Of a stretch of DNA of 64,000 nucleotides, positions 8,418 through 19,400 are shown in pieces. The stretch covers positions 496,001 through 560,000 of the forward strand of contig CBDAVS010000025.1 of NCBI GenBank assembly GCA_965201085.1, in the 5' to 3' direction. The notes below the pieces were generated by a model that was given only the letters and a program-made list of their open reading frames with translations, was not told the origin of the DNA and did no database searches. Position 1 is the first letter of the stretch. Every line of letters starts with the position of its first letter. The position numbers and the translations under genes are program-made. Source of the stretch: JAPOUP01 sp965201085 (lineage in GTDB: Bacteria > Pseudomonadota > Alphaproteobacteria > Rhodobacterales > Rhodobacteraceae).

Positions 8418-9101
8418 ATGCGCGCTCCGGTATCAATTGTCATCCCGACGCTGAATTCGGGGGCGGATCTGCCCGCGACACTCGCCTCGCTTGGTGTGGG
8501 CCTTGAAGCCGGATTGATCCGCGAGCTTGTGGTGAGCGACGGCGGTTCAACGGATGAAACGCTATCTCAATCCCGCTCCGCCGGAGCGGTGCTGGTGACA
8601 GGGACGGCGGGACGGGGCGGGCAGCTTTCCCGGGGGGCGGTTGCGGCACAGGGAGATTGGCTTCTGTTCCTGCACGCGGACACCTGGCTGGACGAGCGTT
8701 GGCCGGATGCCGTGCGCTCGCATCTGAGCCATTATCCGGACAGGGCAGGGTATTTTCGTCTCGCTTTTCGTTCCGAAGGCTTTGCGCTCAGATTTGTGGC
8801 CGGTTGGGCCAATCTTCGATCATATCTATTTGGCCTGCCATACGGCGATCAAGGCCTGCTGGTCCCGCGGAATATGTATGAGGAGGCGGGCGGCTACCGG
8901 GAAATTCCGTTGATGGAAGACGTCGCGATTGTCCGTTCACTGAGCGGGAAGCTCAGGCCTCTGCCAGTCGAGGCATCGACCAGTGCCGAGCGCTATCATC
9001 GAAACGGTTGGATGCGGCAGGGATTTCGCAATCTGACCCTATTGCTCCGTTATCTGTCGGGAGCCGACCCAGAACACCTTCTGCGAATTTACACAAGGTA
9101 G
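8418..9101 (+). CDS. Family 2 glycosyltransferase (TIGR04283-like)
   Basis: A 227-residue GT-A protein starting MRAPVSIVIPTLNSGADLPA. The nucleotide-sugar-binding elements VVSDGGSTDET and the metal-binding FLHADTWLD are present, and the C-terminal VSSAERYHRNGW-like region (here TSAERYHRNGWMRQGFRN) is typical of the TIGR04283 subgroup. No transmembrane segment is evident. ATG 8418 is preferred over the upstream ATG at 8388 because family homology starts with PVSIVIPTLN. The acceptor is unknown. It is convergent with an ABC exporter, with 25 bp between the stops. Confidence 0.87.
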   Translation: MRAPVSIVIPTLNSGADLPATLASLGVGLEAGLIRELVVSDGGSTDETLSQSRSAGAVLVTGTAGRGGQLSRGAVAAQGDWLLFLHADTWLDERWPDAVRSHLSHYPDRAGYFRLAFRSEGFALRFVAGWANLRSYLFGLPYGDQGLLVPRNMYEEAGGYREIPLMEDVAIVRSLSGKLRPLPVEASTSAERYHRNGWMRQGFRNLTLLLRYLSGADPEHLLRIYTR

Positions 9102-9126
9102 GTGTGCCGCTCATATTTGAACATCC

Positions 9127-10962
9127 TCATACATTGGTGAAACCGGTGTCAGGTCGGTGACGCTTTTCGAATTGCAGCCAATATAGGTGCGCGTAGATCC
9201 CGTCGCGACCGATAAGCTCTTCATGGGTGCCTTCGTCGACGACCCGGCCCTCATCCATTACCACGATCTTGTCGGCGGTACGGATTGTGGCCAGACGGTG
9301 TGCGATTACCAGGGTCGTGCGTCCGGCGCTTAACCGTTCCAGGGCTTCCTGAACCAACGCTTCGGACTGGGCGTCGAGTGCGGATGTCGCTTCGTCGAGA
9401 AGTAGGATCGGCGTATTTCGATGAAGCGCGCGGGCAATGGCGACGCGTTGTCTCTGCCCTCCGGAAAGTTCCGAGCCGCGCGTACCCGCGCGCGTTTCAA
9501 CTCCATTTGTCAGCTTGCCGAGGAATTCGGTGACGTGGGCCGCGTTCAGCACTTCGTCGATTCGCTGACTGTCTTGATCAAGTACGACGTTGTCGCGTAT
9601 GGATTCGTCAAAGAGGTGTGCATCCTGTGTCACGACGGAGAACAGCCCGCGTAACGCCGGGATATCAATCTCCTTGATGTCCATTCCTCCTACGTAGGCG
9701 CGACCTGCCTGACTATCGGCCAATCGGGTGAGAATTCTGAACACCGTACTTTTACCCGCACCGGAAACCCCGACGAGCGCCGTTGTTTTGCCGGCTTCGG
9801 CGCGAAAGCTCGCGCCACGCAGAACCGGTTGGTCACCGTAAGCGAATTCGACCGCTTCCAACGCGACGTCCGCGCATTGCGGCGCAACGGGCAGAATTGC
9901 GGGGTGCGCCGGTGAGGTGATGGTCGGGCGTTCATCGAAAGCTTCGCGGAGTCGCTTCAGCGAGGTGTGCGCCGTTACCCATTGACCCGAAACGTTACCG
10001 ACCCGCCTGAGCGGCTCGAAGACCAGACCCATCGCGGTAAAGAACGACATGAATTCGCCGATGGTCTTTTCTCCACCGATGATCTGCAGCCCACCATAGA
10101 TCAGGACACCGAAGAAGCCGATTCCGGCCACGATGTCGGTGATCGCCGGAATTCCCGCTCTCCCGAGTTCGGACTGAATCTCCTCTCGGACATACCGGTC
10201 AAGATCCCTGGAATACCGTTCGGACCGGTGCCTTTCGACGTTGTTCAGCTTGATCGTGTCAATTCCGTGAAGGATCTCGTTGAGCCGTTCGGCCAGCACT
10301 TCCGCCGCGTTACGGGCGCGCTTCGTTCGTCTGTCCACCTTGTGGTGCAGCCGCTTTACCGGCCAAAGCAGCGCGGGAACGGCGGCGACGGCGATAAGGG
10401 TCCAGAGCCAGTCGATGGAAATCGCCACGGTGAACAGGGCGATCAGGGCCACGACGTCCCGACCGAGTGTCGAGACGAGCAATGGCAGTTTACTGGAGAG
10501 GATTTCCGTATCGCCACGTACCAGTTCACACAGCTTTCCGGGTGAACGTCGCTGGAAAAACGCGGTATCAAGACCCAGCATGTGCCGCAGGATGTTCGCC
10601 CGTAGCGCGGCGGTTATCCGTAGAGTGACGGTGGTCATCAATACCCGGTTTCCGAAGCCTGCGGCGGCGCGGACCAGAAAGATGCAAAGCACCGCGGTCG
10701 CGACCCATCCGACGGCGCCACGGTTGCCCGAGACAAACACCTGATCGAACATGGGTCTCACGATCCAGCTGAGGAAGCCGAGCATCGCACCCTCGACCGC
10801 GAGCAGAAGCACGGCGATGGAGAAGCGGCGTAGATGATGCCTGAGGTAGCCTCTCCAAAGCCAGCGCCAGGAATCCAGCGACTCCGATGTGGCTTCCCGA
10901 GAGGAATGCCGATTAGCCGCAGATGCCGTGCGACTGAGCCAACGAAGGAGCGGGTTACTCAC
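9127..10962 (-). CDS. ABC exporter, fused membrane and ATPase domains (MsbA-like)
   Basis: The 611-residue product has a six-helix exporter domain (roughly residues 45-330) followed by an ATPase with Walker A GVSGAGKST, signature ELSGGQRQR, Walker B PILLLDEATSALD and H-loop VIAHRLATI. This is the half-transporter architecture of MsbA-like lipid and drug exporters that work as homodimers in the inner membrane. The start is GTG 10962 (MSNPLLRWLSRTAS). The gene next to a glycosyltransferase suggests envelope glycolipid handling, which is inference. It is fully intact, unlike the mobile-element wreckage that starts just beyond its 5' end. Confidence 0.9.
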   Translation of the reverse strand: MSNPLLRWLSRTASAANRHSSREATSESLDSWRWLWRGYLRHHLRRFSIAVLLLAVEGAMLGFLSWIVRPMFDQVFVSGNRGAVGWVATAVLCIFLVRAAAGFGNRVLMTTVTLRITAALRANILRHMLGLDTAFFQRRSPGKLCELVRGDTEILSSKLPLLVSTLGRDVVALIALFTVAISIDWLWTLIAVAAVPALLWPVKRLHHKVDRRTKRARNAAEVLAERLNEILHGIDTIKLNNVERHRSERYSRDLDRYVREEIQSELGRAGIPAITDIVAGIGFFGVLIYGGLQIIGGEKTIGEFMSFFTAMGLVFEPLRRVGNVSGQWVTAHTSLKRLREAFDERPTITSPAHPAILPVAPQCADVALEAVEFAYGDQPVLRGASFRAEAGKTTALVGVSGAGKSTVFRILTRLADSQAGRAYVGGMDIKEIDIPALRGLFSVVTQDAHLFDESIRDNVVLDQDSQRIDEVLNAAHVTEFLGKLTNGVETRAGTRGSELSGGQRQRVAIARALHRNTPILLLDEATSALDAQSEALVQEALERLSAGRTTLVIAHRLATIRTADKIVVMDEGRVVDEGTHEELIGRDGIYAHLYWLQFEKRHRPDTGFTNV

Positions 10963-11689
10963 CGAATTGACTCCGGATCGGTCGATCGGGACGGACTTTA
11001 ATCGCCTTGTCCCGAAGGCGTGCGCAGATAAACATGGATAGGCTCCACCCGCTGGAGGCGTTTATCCAGACCTGTTGGCCAAATACCGAGGCCGAATGCC
11101 GTGGAGTAGCCTTTCGGATAGCCTTGCTTTCTGGACGGACGTTCGAATGCCGATGCATCTGACCTTCCATTGTGGGTCGGAAAGAGCGGGCGCGACGAGC
11201 CCGAAGGCATTCCACTGGAATTGTTCTCAAGAGTGTTCAACAACATGGCGGGGCCTAGACTCAGCCAGCGCGAATTACGCTTTATGCCCGGTTTGGCAGT
11301 GTCGGGGTTAACTCGACCGACGGCACGCGAATTGCGGACGCAACGGCTCGCGCACTCCTCCCCTTAAAGGCGGGAGATTTCGGTTGATCCGCGCTTTCAC
11401 CATTCAAAGCGGACAGGCGCAACATGTTTTGCTTCAAGAGGCTGAGGAGATGCTGCATGATTTTTCCGCTGTCAGGATAGACTTCGGTTATATGTATCGG
11501 CTGGGAGTGGCAAGGGTGACCGGCTGAATCAACCGGGCGGAGTTCGCAAGCGTTGCCCGAGGATAAATCGGATAGTGTGATACGTGATCCCGGCGTGCTC
11601 GAGGTCGCGATGCGGTGCGGTCTGTTCCCGTGAACCGCGTTGTACCTTTGGCGTCTGCCTATGGTGTGTGTTCAGACCCTGCTTGACGG
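10963..11689. other. Gene-poor stretch, nothing recognisable
   Basis: I find no supported gene here. Short open frames on both strands have no family resemblance I trust. One plus-strand phrase near 11400-11525 (AQHVLLQEAEEMLHDF, ending MYRLGVARVTG) looks like real protein sequence and could be the tail of a lost gene, but I cannot name it. The stretch separates the ABC exporter promoter from the IS graveyard that follows. Confidence 0.5.
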
Positions 11690-11906
11690 GTGAGGGATTT
11701 GGACACCTGTTGAAGCGTCGGCAAGTGTGATGGTTGGATGCGTGTAGAGCCTTGCCGGGAACCCGGCTCACCGCTTGGCCGAGATTGGCGGTCCGATCAT
11801 CCGCAGGACAGGTCAGGAAACTTTCCATAGTTTCCAATCGTGCCTTGCTCAGGCCGAAATGCGGGTGCAGCCTATCCGTCGGAGGAGCGAGGAGAAAGCC
11901 AGGCAT
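11690..11906 (-). pseudogene. IS4-family transposase, N-terminal remnant
   Basis: On the minus strand from about 11880 the translation reads LHPHFGLSKARLETMESFLT and then ANLGQAVSRVPGKALHASNHHTCRRF. This follows the N-terminus of IS4-type transposases (HPRFGLSKARLETL, then ARTVNLxHLA and STYRRLQRFF). The DDE catalytic part is absent and no terminal repeat could be placed, so only a fragment remains. It belongs to neither the DUF4338-type IS4-like element at 29018 and 53894 nor the IS5 copies. Confidence 0.55.
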
Positions 11907-12283
11907 CCTGAATAATCTTGTCGAAGACGAGTCTGCGGTTCGAATCCTATTCGCTTTTCAACACAACGGCTTCGTGGGCGGTGACCAACGCGCACGACCT
12001 GTTTTCCCAACTTAGGGAAACATCGCGCAGCACAAAACCAACAGCGGAGTATCGCGACATCCGCATGTCCGAGGTGAACTGAAAGAAATCGAGTTGCTTC
12101 CGGACACCGGAATACGTTGAAGCGTAGTGCCGCATATCGAGCTACATGAAGTCGATGCGAACCCTGGGCAACCCTCTCACCGCCATCCGCATCGCGCTGA
12201 AGCGGGAGTCCACGGAAACTGTCGGCGACGGATACATCCCCGTGCGGTGGATTTTGGATCGGTTTTTACCCGCCCCCGCGCCA
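11907..12283. other. Unassigned spacer between IS remnants
   Basis: No gene is supportable. The stretch includes a T-arm-like GGTTCGAATCC near 11939 that does not fold into a tRNA, and a short phrase MKSMRTLGNPLTAIRIALKR (12148 onward) that may be a broken coding remnant. I see no inverted repeats marking an element. Confidence 0.4.
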
Positions 12284-12611
12284 GCCTGAAGTGCAACACC
12301 TTAGGTGGTGGGAAGCCGCGCCGGGGGCGCGGCATATCGCGAACCGACCGGATAACGGCGACAGTCCCTGTGTGAACAATGGGAGAGTGTCATGCCCGAG
12401 GGCTGCCGTCATCCGACCTTCGACGGGAGATGCCGGATATACGCGACGGGGAAAAGCGGGCTTTCGAACGGGGCCATCGCGCGGTGGCCCGGGCGCGACC
12501 CGTCGACGATATCGCGTGAACTCCGTCGCGACGGCGGCGGTCGGTGATACAAGTGCAGGCAGGCGCAGGGGAAGGCCACCGGGCGGAGGGGCGGTGCCCC
12601 GTCGGTGCCGG
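12284..12611 (+). mobile_element. IS30-family element, 5' fragment fused to ISNCY copy B
   Basis: The left terminal repeat TGAAGTGCAACACC (12287-12300) and the leader to ATG 12392 closely match the 5' end of the IS30 element at 28517-29854. The transposase starts MPEGCRHPTFDGRCRIYATG, then KSGLSNGAIARWPGRDPSTI and SRELRRDGGG, and stops at TGA about 12546. This is the helix-turn-helix N-terminus of IS30 transposases. After about 12611 the sequence switches abruptly to ISNCY-like transposase, so the catalytic IS30 half is gone. The join looks like a deletion between two adjacent elements. Confidence 0.75.
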
Positions 12612-13413
12612 GGAAACCCAACGTGGAGGCGCCGCGCCGGCTGGCGCTGAAGCTGGCGGACAGGGCGGAGGCGGGCCGCGCGGAGATCGACGGTATGTTG
12701 GGTATCCCGGGCCCATCGGACAGTATCCGGGGCTTCATCGGCCATGTCAGGCACCGGGCGGACCTGACCGGACGGCGGATCCTGAAGGGAGGGACGGTCC
12801 CGCACCGCGGGAAGGTGCACCCGATATCCGGGCCGCACACGCGCTGGATATCGAAGGGAAAGGCCGGGGTCCCGGTGGAGCCCGGCGTCCCCGTCCGCGT
12901 CCCTGAGGACCGTCACCGATTCCTCCCGCACCGTTCCGTCATGCGGGAGGGGAGCGACGTGGACGTGGCGGTCCCCATGGGCGGGGAGGCGCGGGCCCGG
13001 TTCCCGGACCTGTCGGTGGTGAGCTTCGATCGCGGTCCGCACAGCCCCCCGGACCGGTTGGGGCCTGCCGGGATGCTGGAGCCGACGCCATGCCGCGGAA
13101 AGGCAGGCTGCCGGAGGCGGACCGCGTCGGGGAAAGCGGGGAGGCGTTCCGCGGGGCGCGGCGCGCCCACGCCGCCGCCTGACCGGGGCGTCCACCGGTG
13201 AACCGGCCCATGGAAGGTCTCGCCGCTGCGGGGCCCGGACCGGCGTGCCCGCGGGCCGGCGGAGACCCGGATGTTCACCATATGTTCCCGCCGCCGACCG
13301 TCCCGTCGAAGGCCCGGGCGGTGCCCCGAGGGGCCCGGCCAAGGTCCCGTGAAGCCGGAATCCACCGGATTCGGCCCTGTCACCGGAAAAACACGGGGTT
13401 TTCTGGCAGACAC
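12612..13413 (+). mobile_element. ISNCY-like element, copy B (3' portion)
   Basis: The plus strand encodes the C-terminal half of the ISNCY-type transposase in one frame (APRRLALKLADRAEAGRAEI, then GGTVPHRGKVHPISGPHTRW, ISKGKAGVPVEPGVPV and FPDLSVVSFDRGPHSP) and then slips, so the conserved MPRKGRLSKADR-type tail is out of frame. The right end GGCAGACAC at 13406-13413, followed by TA, matches the other copies. The 5' half is missing and replaced by the IS30 fragment. The tail frameshift is also present in copy C, which suggests the two descend from an already broken parent. Confidence 0.78.
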
Positions 13414-13895
13414 TACACTACCGGGACACCGATCACCGCCGCCGACCCGCTAAATGACCGGGTGCCGTCATTCCACGATGGGCATGGCCTGCCGGTGCCG
13501 CGGATCATGACGGATCGCGGGACGGAATACTGCGGGTGCGTCGACGGACACGATTTCCGGCCCTTCCTGGCGGTCAACGATACCGACCACACCAAAACCA
13601 GGGTGAAATCGCCCCGGACCGACGGCATCCGCGGGCGCTTCCACAAAACGGTGCTGCAGGGGTTCCACCAGGTCGCGTTCCGGAAGAAGCCATATGACGG
13701 CATCGGTGCGTTGCGGGCCGATCCGGATGAGTGGCTGAACCACTACAGCCGCGAACGCACCCATCAGGGCGGAATGTGCTGCGGCGGAACCCCGTTCCAG
13801 ACCATGATCGAGGGCAAGGGGATCCGGACGGAAAAGTTCCTGAACCAAACCTGACCTGACAGACGCCGCCGGAAAAACGGCCAACTGTCAGATCA
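13414..13895 (+). mobile_element. IS481/IS3-type transposase, C-terminal fragment
   Basis: The plus-strand frame ending at 13854 contains ADPLNDRVPSFHDGHGLPVP, RIMTDRGTEYCGCVDGHDF, a second block with HTKTRVKSPRTDGIRGRFHK and a third with HYSRERTHQGG. These are the last two acidic catalytic regions (TDRGTEYCG and the NGI..RFHKT block) and the RPHQG-like tail of IS481/IS3-type integrase-core transposases. In place of the expected conserved NGICERFHKT it reads DGIRGRFHKT, so the third catalytic acid is lost. The sequence AACTGTCAGATCA at about 13882-13894 resembles an IS481 terminal repeat. The 5' half is missing and the fragment abuts ISNCY copy B directly. Confidence 0.68.
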
Positions 13896-14015
13896 CATCG
13901 GAACCACTACAATTATATCGGTCTGGAGGATGTCAGGCATGTCTAGGATCACGGGCTGATCGGCGGATCGAAAATTTAACTCGATGTGCTCAGAGCAAAA
14001 TTCAAGAGGTGTCTA

Positions 14016-14842
14016 GGGCCCGTTGATATTCATCTCGCGGCGATCGCGGCGGCGGCCGCAGGAAACGTCGCCCGGAAGCCCGGTTTCGTTCTCTCACAGC
14101 GGGTGGCGACGGCCCGGAACTCCCCGGTCCTCGCGAAACGGTTCCCGATCCGGCGCCGCCATCCATACATCCCTTCACCGTGCCCACGCACCTGCTTCCG
14201 GTTCCCGCGGGAGGGAATCACCGCCTCCGCCCCGCGCCCGACGGGCCGGTCCGCGTCGAAGGCCCCGTCGCCGACGGGCGCGCCGGAAGACCGGCCCTCC
14301 ATCGGCTCCCGCAGCCCGTTCAGGTCGCGCGCCCGATCCGGAGGCATCACGGTGTCCACGGGATGGCCGGGCGCGTCGGCCATCGCCCTGACCCTGACGG
14401 TCAGGCCTCCGCGGGAGCGTCCGACGCCGTTCTCCCGGCCCCCTTTTTCCTCCCTCCGCCTTCCGGTGGGCCCGCGTCACGGCGCCGTCCACGAACGGGT
14501 GCTCCAGGTCGAGATCCCCCGGCAGCGCCCCGGGAACACGGTCGGTCACGCCTTTCGGCACCCGGCGCCGGCGGCGCCTGGACACGCCGCCGCATTTCCC
14601 GAAGCGCCTGGGAAGGTCGCGCCGGGGGACACCCGACCGCACCCTCCGGAGGATGGCCCGGGCGAAGGGGCGGCCGTCCACCGCCGTGCCCCCGGGGTCG
14701 CCCGCCACATTCCGTCCGTAGGTCCGTTCCCGCTCCTTTCCATGGTTGCGTCCTTGGTTGCCCGTAACGCCGTTCCGGCTGTGTTCGGGGACGGATATAA
14801 ACGGTTCAGACCGGCGGTTCAGCCGGGAATGTCAACGGGCCC
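14016..14842 (-). mobile_element. IS5-family (IS427-group) element, degenerate
   Basis: An 827-bp element with terminal repeats GGGCCCGTTGATATTC on the left and, reverse-complemented, GGGCCCGTTGACATTC on the right, which is the size and end type of the IS427 group of IS5. The minus strand shows the transposase in shifting frames: NVAGDPGGTAVDGRPFARAI and FGKCGGVSRRRRRRVPKGV correspond to the usual SDxxGRTxxDNRLFVEAVLW and FGKWNTVYxRFRRW blocks, followed by an HPFVDGAVTRAHRKA stretch matching the first catalytic aspartate region (VDGTIVRAHQ). It is not functional as read. Confidence 0.75.
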
Positions 14843-15096
14843 AAATGGCCACATTAGATGGTCGCTCCTGAACCGACATGAAGATCAACTCGGCCAGAGT
14901 GTTTTCAAGGCTTCCCCAGTCGTTTTCATGTCCCGTCCGCGCGTAGTTGGCTTGCTGCGGAATTGAGCGGCCTAGGGGGAACCCCGGCCTGGTGTGGATG
15001 CCGGTATTCGCGATGGTATATGGCAGGTTAAGACCGTAGGTCGGTCTAGACTTTCATCCGTGCAGGCATCATCTCCGGTTTTGGGGAGACATTCAC

Positions 15097-16302
15097 ATGA
15101 CCCTGTCACAAGGTTGCCGATATATTGCGAATCCCGGACCCTCCGTCATTCCCGACAGCGTGCTTCAGGCTATGCACAGGCCCGCTGCAAACATATACGG
15201 AGGCGAAATTGTCACGCTTACGGAAAGCCTTATCGATGACCTGAAGACCATTGCCCGCACTAAGGGTGAGGTCGCTATCTACATCGCCAACGGGCACGGT
15301 GCCTGGGAAGCGGCGATCGCCAACACGCATTCATGGGGAGATCGTGCGCTGGTACTTGCAACCGGGCTATTTGGATTGGGTTGGGCGCGGATAGCCCAAC
15401 GGCTGGGTATCGAATGCCGCGTCGTTGAATTTGGTTGGTCTTCCGATATTGACGTCGCACGGGTTGAGGAGGAGTTGGCCACCGACGTTGATCAGGAATT
15501 CAGGTCCGTCCTCATGGTACATACCGATACCTCCACGAGTGTCAGAAACAATGTCGCCGCGGTGCGGACTGCGCTCGACAATGCCGGACACCCGGCGCTT
15601 TTGATGGTGGACTGCATCGCATCGCTTGCATGCGACCGGTTCGAGATGGACTTATGGGGTGTGGATGTCATGGTTGCCGCCTGTCAAAAGGGTCTGATGA
15701 CACCTCCCGGCATTGCGTTTGTGTATTTCGGGGCGAATGCCGACCGCGCTCGTGACCGGGCGGGTTGCGCCAGTGGTTACTGGGACTGGCGACCTCGAAT
15801 CAATCCAGAGGAGTTCTATCTGTACTTTGGTGGTACCGCACCGGTCCATCATCTGTTCGGTTTGCGCACGGCCCTCGACATGATTCTCGATGAGGGACTT
15901 GAACATGTCTGGGTACGACATGACCGGCTTGCTCAGGTGATCTGGGCGGCGCTTGATGCCTGGGCTGCGGACGGTCCCATCAGGATCAACGTTGATTGTC
16001 CCGAGAAACGATCACGTGCGGTGACGACGGTGCGCATCGGCACGCCGGACGGTGCGCGTTTACGCGGGTGGTTGAGCGAATGCGCAGGTGTAACCCTTGG
16101 TATTTCGCTTGGCTCGTCGGAACCGAATGATCCGGCGGGACACGGTTATTTTCGGATTGGCCATATGGGACATGTGAACGCACATATGGTGCTGGGTCTG
16201 CTTGGTACCATTGAGGCTGGGCTAGTAGCGCTTGGAATTCCTCACGGGAGGGATGCGCTTGAGGCCGCAGCGAGGATATGCGCCGAGAGCGAAGTCAAGT
16301 GA
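15097..16302 (+). CDS. Class V aminotransferase (serine-glyoxylate / alanine-glyoxylate transaminase-like)
   Basis: A 401-residue fold-type I PLP enzyme. It starts MTLSQGCRYIANPGPSVIPD, which matches the GPSxIPxxVL opening of the AGXT/SgaA group; the PLP aspartate region is MVDCIASLACDRF and the Schiff-base lysine is in CQKGLMTPPG near residue 198. The APVHHLFGLRTALDMIL segment also fits. These enzymes transfer an amino group to glyoxylate from serine, alanine or a related donor. The window also encodes AllA, which would release glyoxylate from ureidoglycolate, so a link to purine catabolism is possible but not shown by position. It stands alone, downstream of the IS graveyard and convergent with valS. 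Confidence 0.87.
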   Translation: MTLSQGCRYIANPGPSVIPDSVLQAMHRPAANIYGGEIVTLTESLIDDLKTIARTKGEVAIYIANGHGAWEAAIANTHSWGDRALVLATGLFGLGWARIAQRLGIECRVVEFGWSSDIDVARVEEELATDVDQEFRSVLMVHTDTSTSVRNNVAAVRTALDNAGHPALLMVDCIASLACDRFEMDLWGVDVMVAACQKGLMTPPGIAFVYFGANADRARDRAGCASGYWDWRPRINPEEFYLYFGGTAPVHHLFGLRTALDMILDEGLEHVWVRHDRLAQVIWAALDAWAADGPIRINVDCPEKRSRAVTTVRIGTPDGARLRGWLSECAGVTLGISLGSSEPNDPAGHGYFRIGHMGHVNAHMVLGLLGTIEAGLVALGIPHGRDALEAAARICAESEVK

Positions 16303-16438
16303 CGACCCGCAAGACCCGGCTTTAGGTCATCCCGAAGGGCAGTTGCTGACATTTGTGTTGGAGTGGTGTCTGGCCAGCGGAACGGACTTAATTTCGCGCA
16401 GCGGAATACGGATACACCGGCGGGGACAACGCTCGGTT

Positions 16439-19400
16439 TCATGTTATTTCTGACAGGCGTTGAAGCGCATCCTTGAGGGTCCCCGCTTCCTCCTGCTTCA
16501 GGGCCGCGTTCTGACGGGTCTCCACGATTACGTCTTCCGGCGCCGAAGAAATGAACTTTGGATTGGATAGTCGATTCCGAAGTCCGGCAAGCTCCTTTTC
16601 CAACTTGGACAGGGACTTCTCAAGCCGCTTCCTCTCCTCAGCGACATTGATGATTTCAGAGAGTGGGAGACAGAACGTACCGCCTTCGACCGCGATGGTG
16701 ATCGAGCCTTTCGGAGCCTCGTTCGCCATACCTAGGGAAGCGATGCGCGCAAGCCTTTTGATCAAAGGCGAATTGCTGGCCCATGCGGTGCGGCCGGCTT
16801 CATCCAAGTCCAGCTGAAGCATGGGAACGTGAAGGCCGGCCGGGACATGCATCTGAGCGCGGGCGGAGCGAACGGCCTCGATCAAACCGATCGTCCAATT
16901 CATCTCGCGGTCCGCCGTGTCATCCAAAAGCGCAGATCGGTCGTAGACAGGCCAGTTTGCATGAACGAGCGCTTTGTCACGCACACCTGTCGTTTGCCAC
17001 AGTTCCTCGGTGATGAAGGGCATGATTGGATGCAGGAGAATCAGGCACTGGTCCATTATCCAACCCAGTATCGCCTGGGTTCGCAAAGCTGTTCGGGGAT
17101 CGTCACTGTTCAATAGTGGTTTGGAAAATTCAACGTACCAATCGCAGACCTTACCCCAGACAAAGGCGTAAAGCGCGTTGGCGGCATCATTGAACCGGAA
17201 GCCCGCGAGCGCTTGGTCGATCGATTCCCGGACCTTGGCGATTTCCCCGACAATCCATCTGTCCGCGGGGTGGAGCTGCCCAAGAAACTCGTCCAGGCTC
17301 TGTCTATCATTGTTGGACAATGATCCGAATTCAAAGGCTTTGGAGCCATCCCGTGGATCGGGCTGTATGAAGCCGATATATGCCGCAGCGCTTTGACTGG
17401 AGACCATGTTGCGTCGATATTCAATTGTCGAGGGCTCGTAAGCGCCGTTCATCTCGGCGAAGCGAAGCGCATTCCAGAGCTTGGTGCCGAAATTCCGATA
17501 GCCAGAGATCCGTTGTGTCGATAGCCTCAGATCCCGTCCCAAAGCAGCCATCGCGGCCAGGGTAAACCGGACGGCGTCAGCACCGTAATCATCGATCAGT
17601 TCCAGCGGATCCAGGACATTGCCGAGTGACTTGGACATTTTCTTGCCCTGCACATCGCGTACGAGTGCATGGACATACACTGTGTCGAAAGGTTTCCGCC
17701 CGGTCACCGCATACTGCATCATCATCATGCGGGCGACCCAGAAGAATATGATGTCGAAACCGGTCACGAGCACGCTTGTCGGGAAATACTTTTCCAGAGC
17801 GTCTGTTTTTTCAGGCCAGCCCAACGTTCCGATGGGCCAAAGGCCGGAAGAGAACCAAGTGTCGAGGACATCCGGGTCCCGCCAGACGGGATAGACAAGA
17901 CTGGATGGTTCATGATTCGTACTGAAATCCGCAAGGCTCGCAGCGACCGCCTTAACAGCTTCATCGCGGTCGGAAACCTCAACGATCCGTGCGTGATTCA
18001 GGGGTGTCGGAAAGTTCCGGATCACCGTTTCGAATTGTGCTGTCACCGCATCGAAATCGGTCGCGCATTGATGGCATTCATCGGTCTTTGCCAGCGCCTG
18101 TTTCGAAACTAGGCGGGACAGTTCGGTATCATTGAGGGATTCCCCGCTTCCATTGGTGTTGAAGCTGTTGCCGGTGAGATCGAACCCATACCAGACCGGG
18201 ATCTGGTGGCCCCACCAAAGCTGCCGGGAGATGCACCAGGGCTCTATATTCTCCAGCCAATGAAAATAGACTTTCCTGTCCGCTTCGGGAAGGATTCGCG
18301 TCTCACCTGAATTGACGGCTTCAATGGCCGGACCGACGATCCTGGTGGCATCGACGAACCATTGATCGGTTAGCATCGGTTCGATGACGGATTTGGAACG
18401 GTCACCGACGGGGAGCATGATTGGCTTTGTTTCGACCAACGGTACCGCGTTTCCTTCCACGTCAGTAACCGTCACCGCCAGACCTTCATCGGTTATCTGC
18501 TGGATGACCTTCTCACGGGCCTCGTAGCGATCAAGGCTGCGCAGGTCATCGGGAACGAGGTTGAGCGCGTCTGTCTCCGATTCCGAGAGATGCCGCTCGC
18601 CTAGCGCGACTGACATAGCTACTGCGGCAGCGTCCGCATATGGAACGCCGTCGTCGCGCATATGCGCTTTTGTGTCCATCAGCCTGTAGCAGGGGATGTT
18701 CGCGCGTTTGGCGACGGCATAGTCGTTGAAGTCGTGAGCGCCGGTGATCTTAACCGCACCAGAGCCAAAATTGGGATCAGGATATTCGTCGGCGATGATT
18801 GGTATCAGGCGACGCTGGCCTTTGGGTCCGACGGGTATTTCACACAATCTGCCGACGACCGGTGTGTATCGACTGTCGGACGGATGAACTGCGACCGCCC
18901 CATCACCGAGCATGGTTTCCGGCCGGGTCGTCGCGATCGAGATATAGTCGCGCTCCTCTTCGAGAACGGTCTGTCCGTTTTCGTCTTTTTCGACGTAAAG
19001 ATATGTTCCGCCGTCGGCGAGGGGATATCTGAAATGCCACATCTGGCCCGGGGTCTCGGTGTTTTCGACTTCGAGGTCGGATATGGCCGTCTCAAAATGG
19101 GGATCCCAGTTAACCAGCCGCTTGCCGCGGTAGATGAGCTCCTTGCGGTACATGTCCACAAATACCCGGATGACGGCGTCATGGAAGTTCGGGGCACCTG
19201 ATCCAGCATCCGGATCCCCCGGCGCACCTCCCATCGTGAACGCTTCGCGACTCCAGTCGCAGGAAGCTCCGAGGCGCTTTAGCTGGCCGACAATGTTGTC
19301 ACGGGATTTGATTTTCTGCTGCCAGACCCGTTCAGTGAATTTCTCGCGTCCGAGCTCCCGGCGTCCGGCGCCACCTTCTTCCGCCAGTTCGCGTTCGACG

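Noticed and set aside
11930..11960. T-arm-like GGTTCGAATCC, possible tRNA or attachment-site remnant
   Set aside because: The flanks do not pair as a T-stem, and no acceptor, D or anticodon arms can be found within 90 bases.
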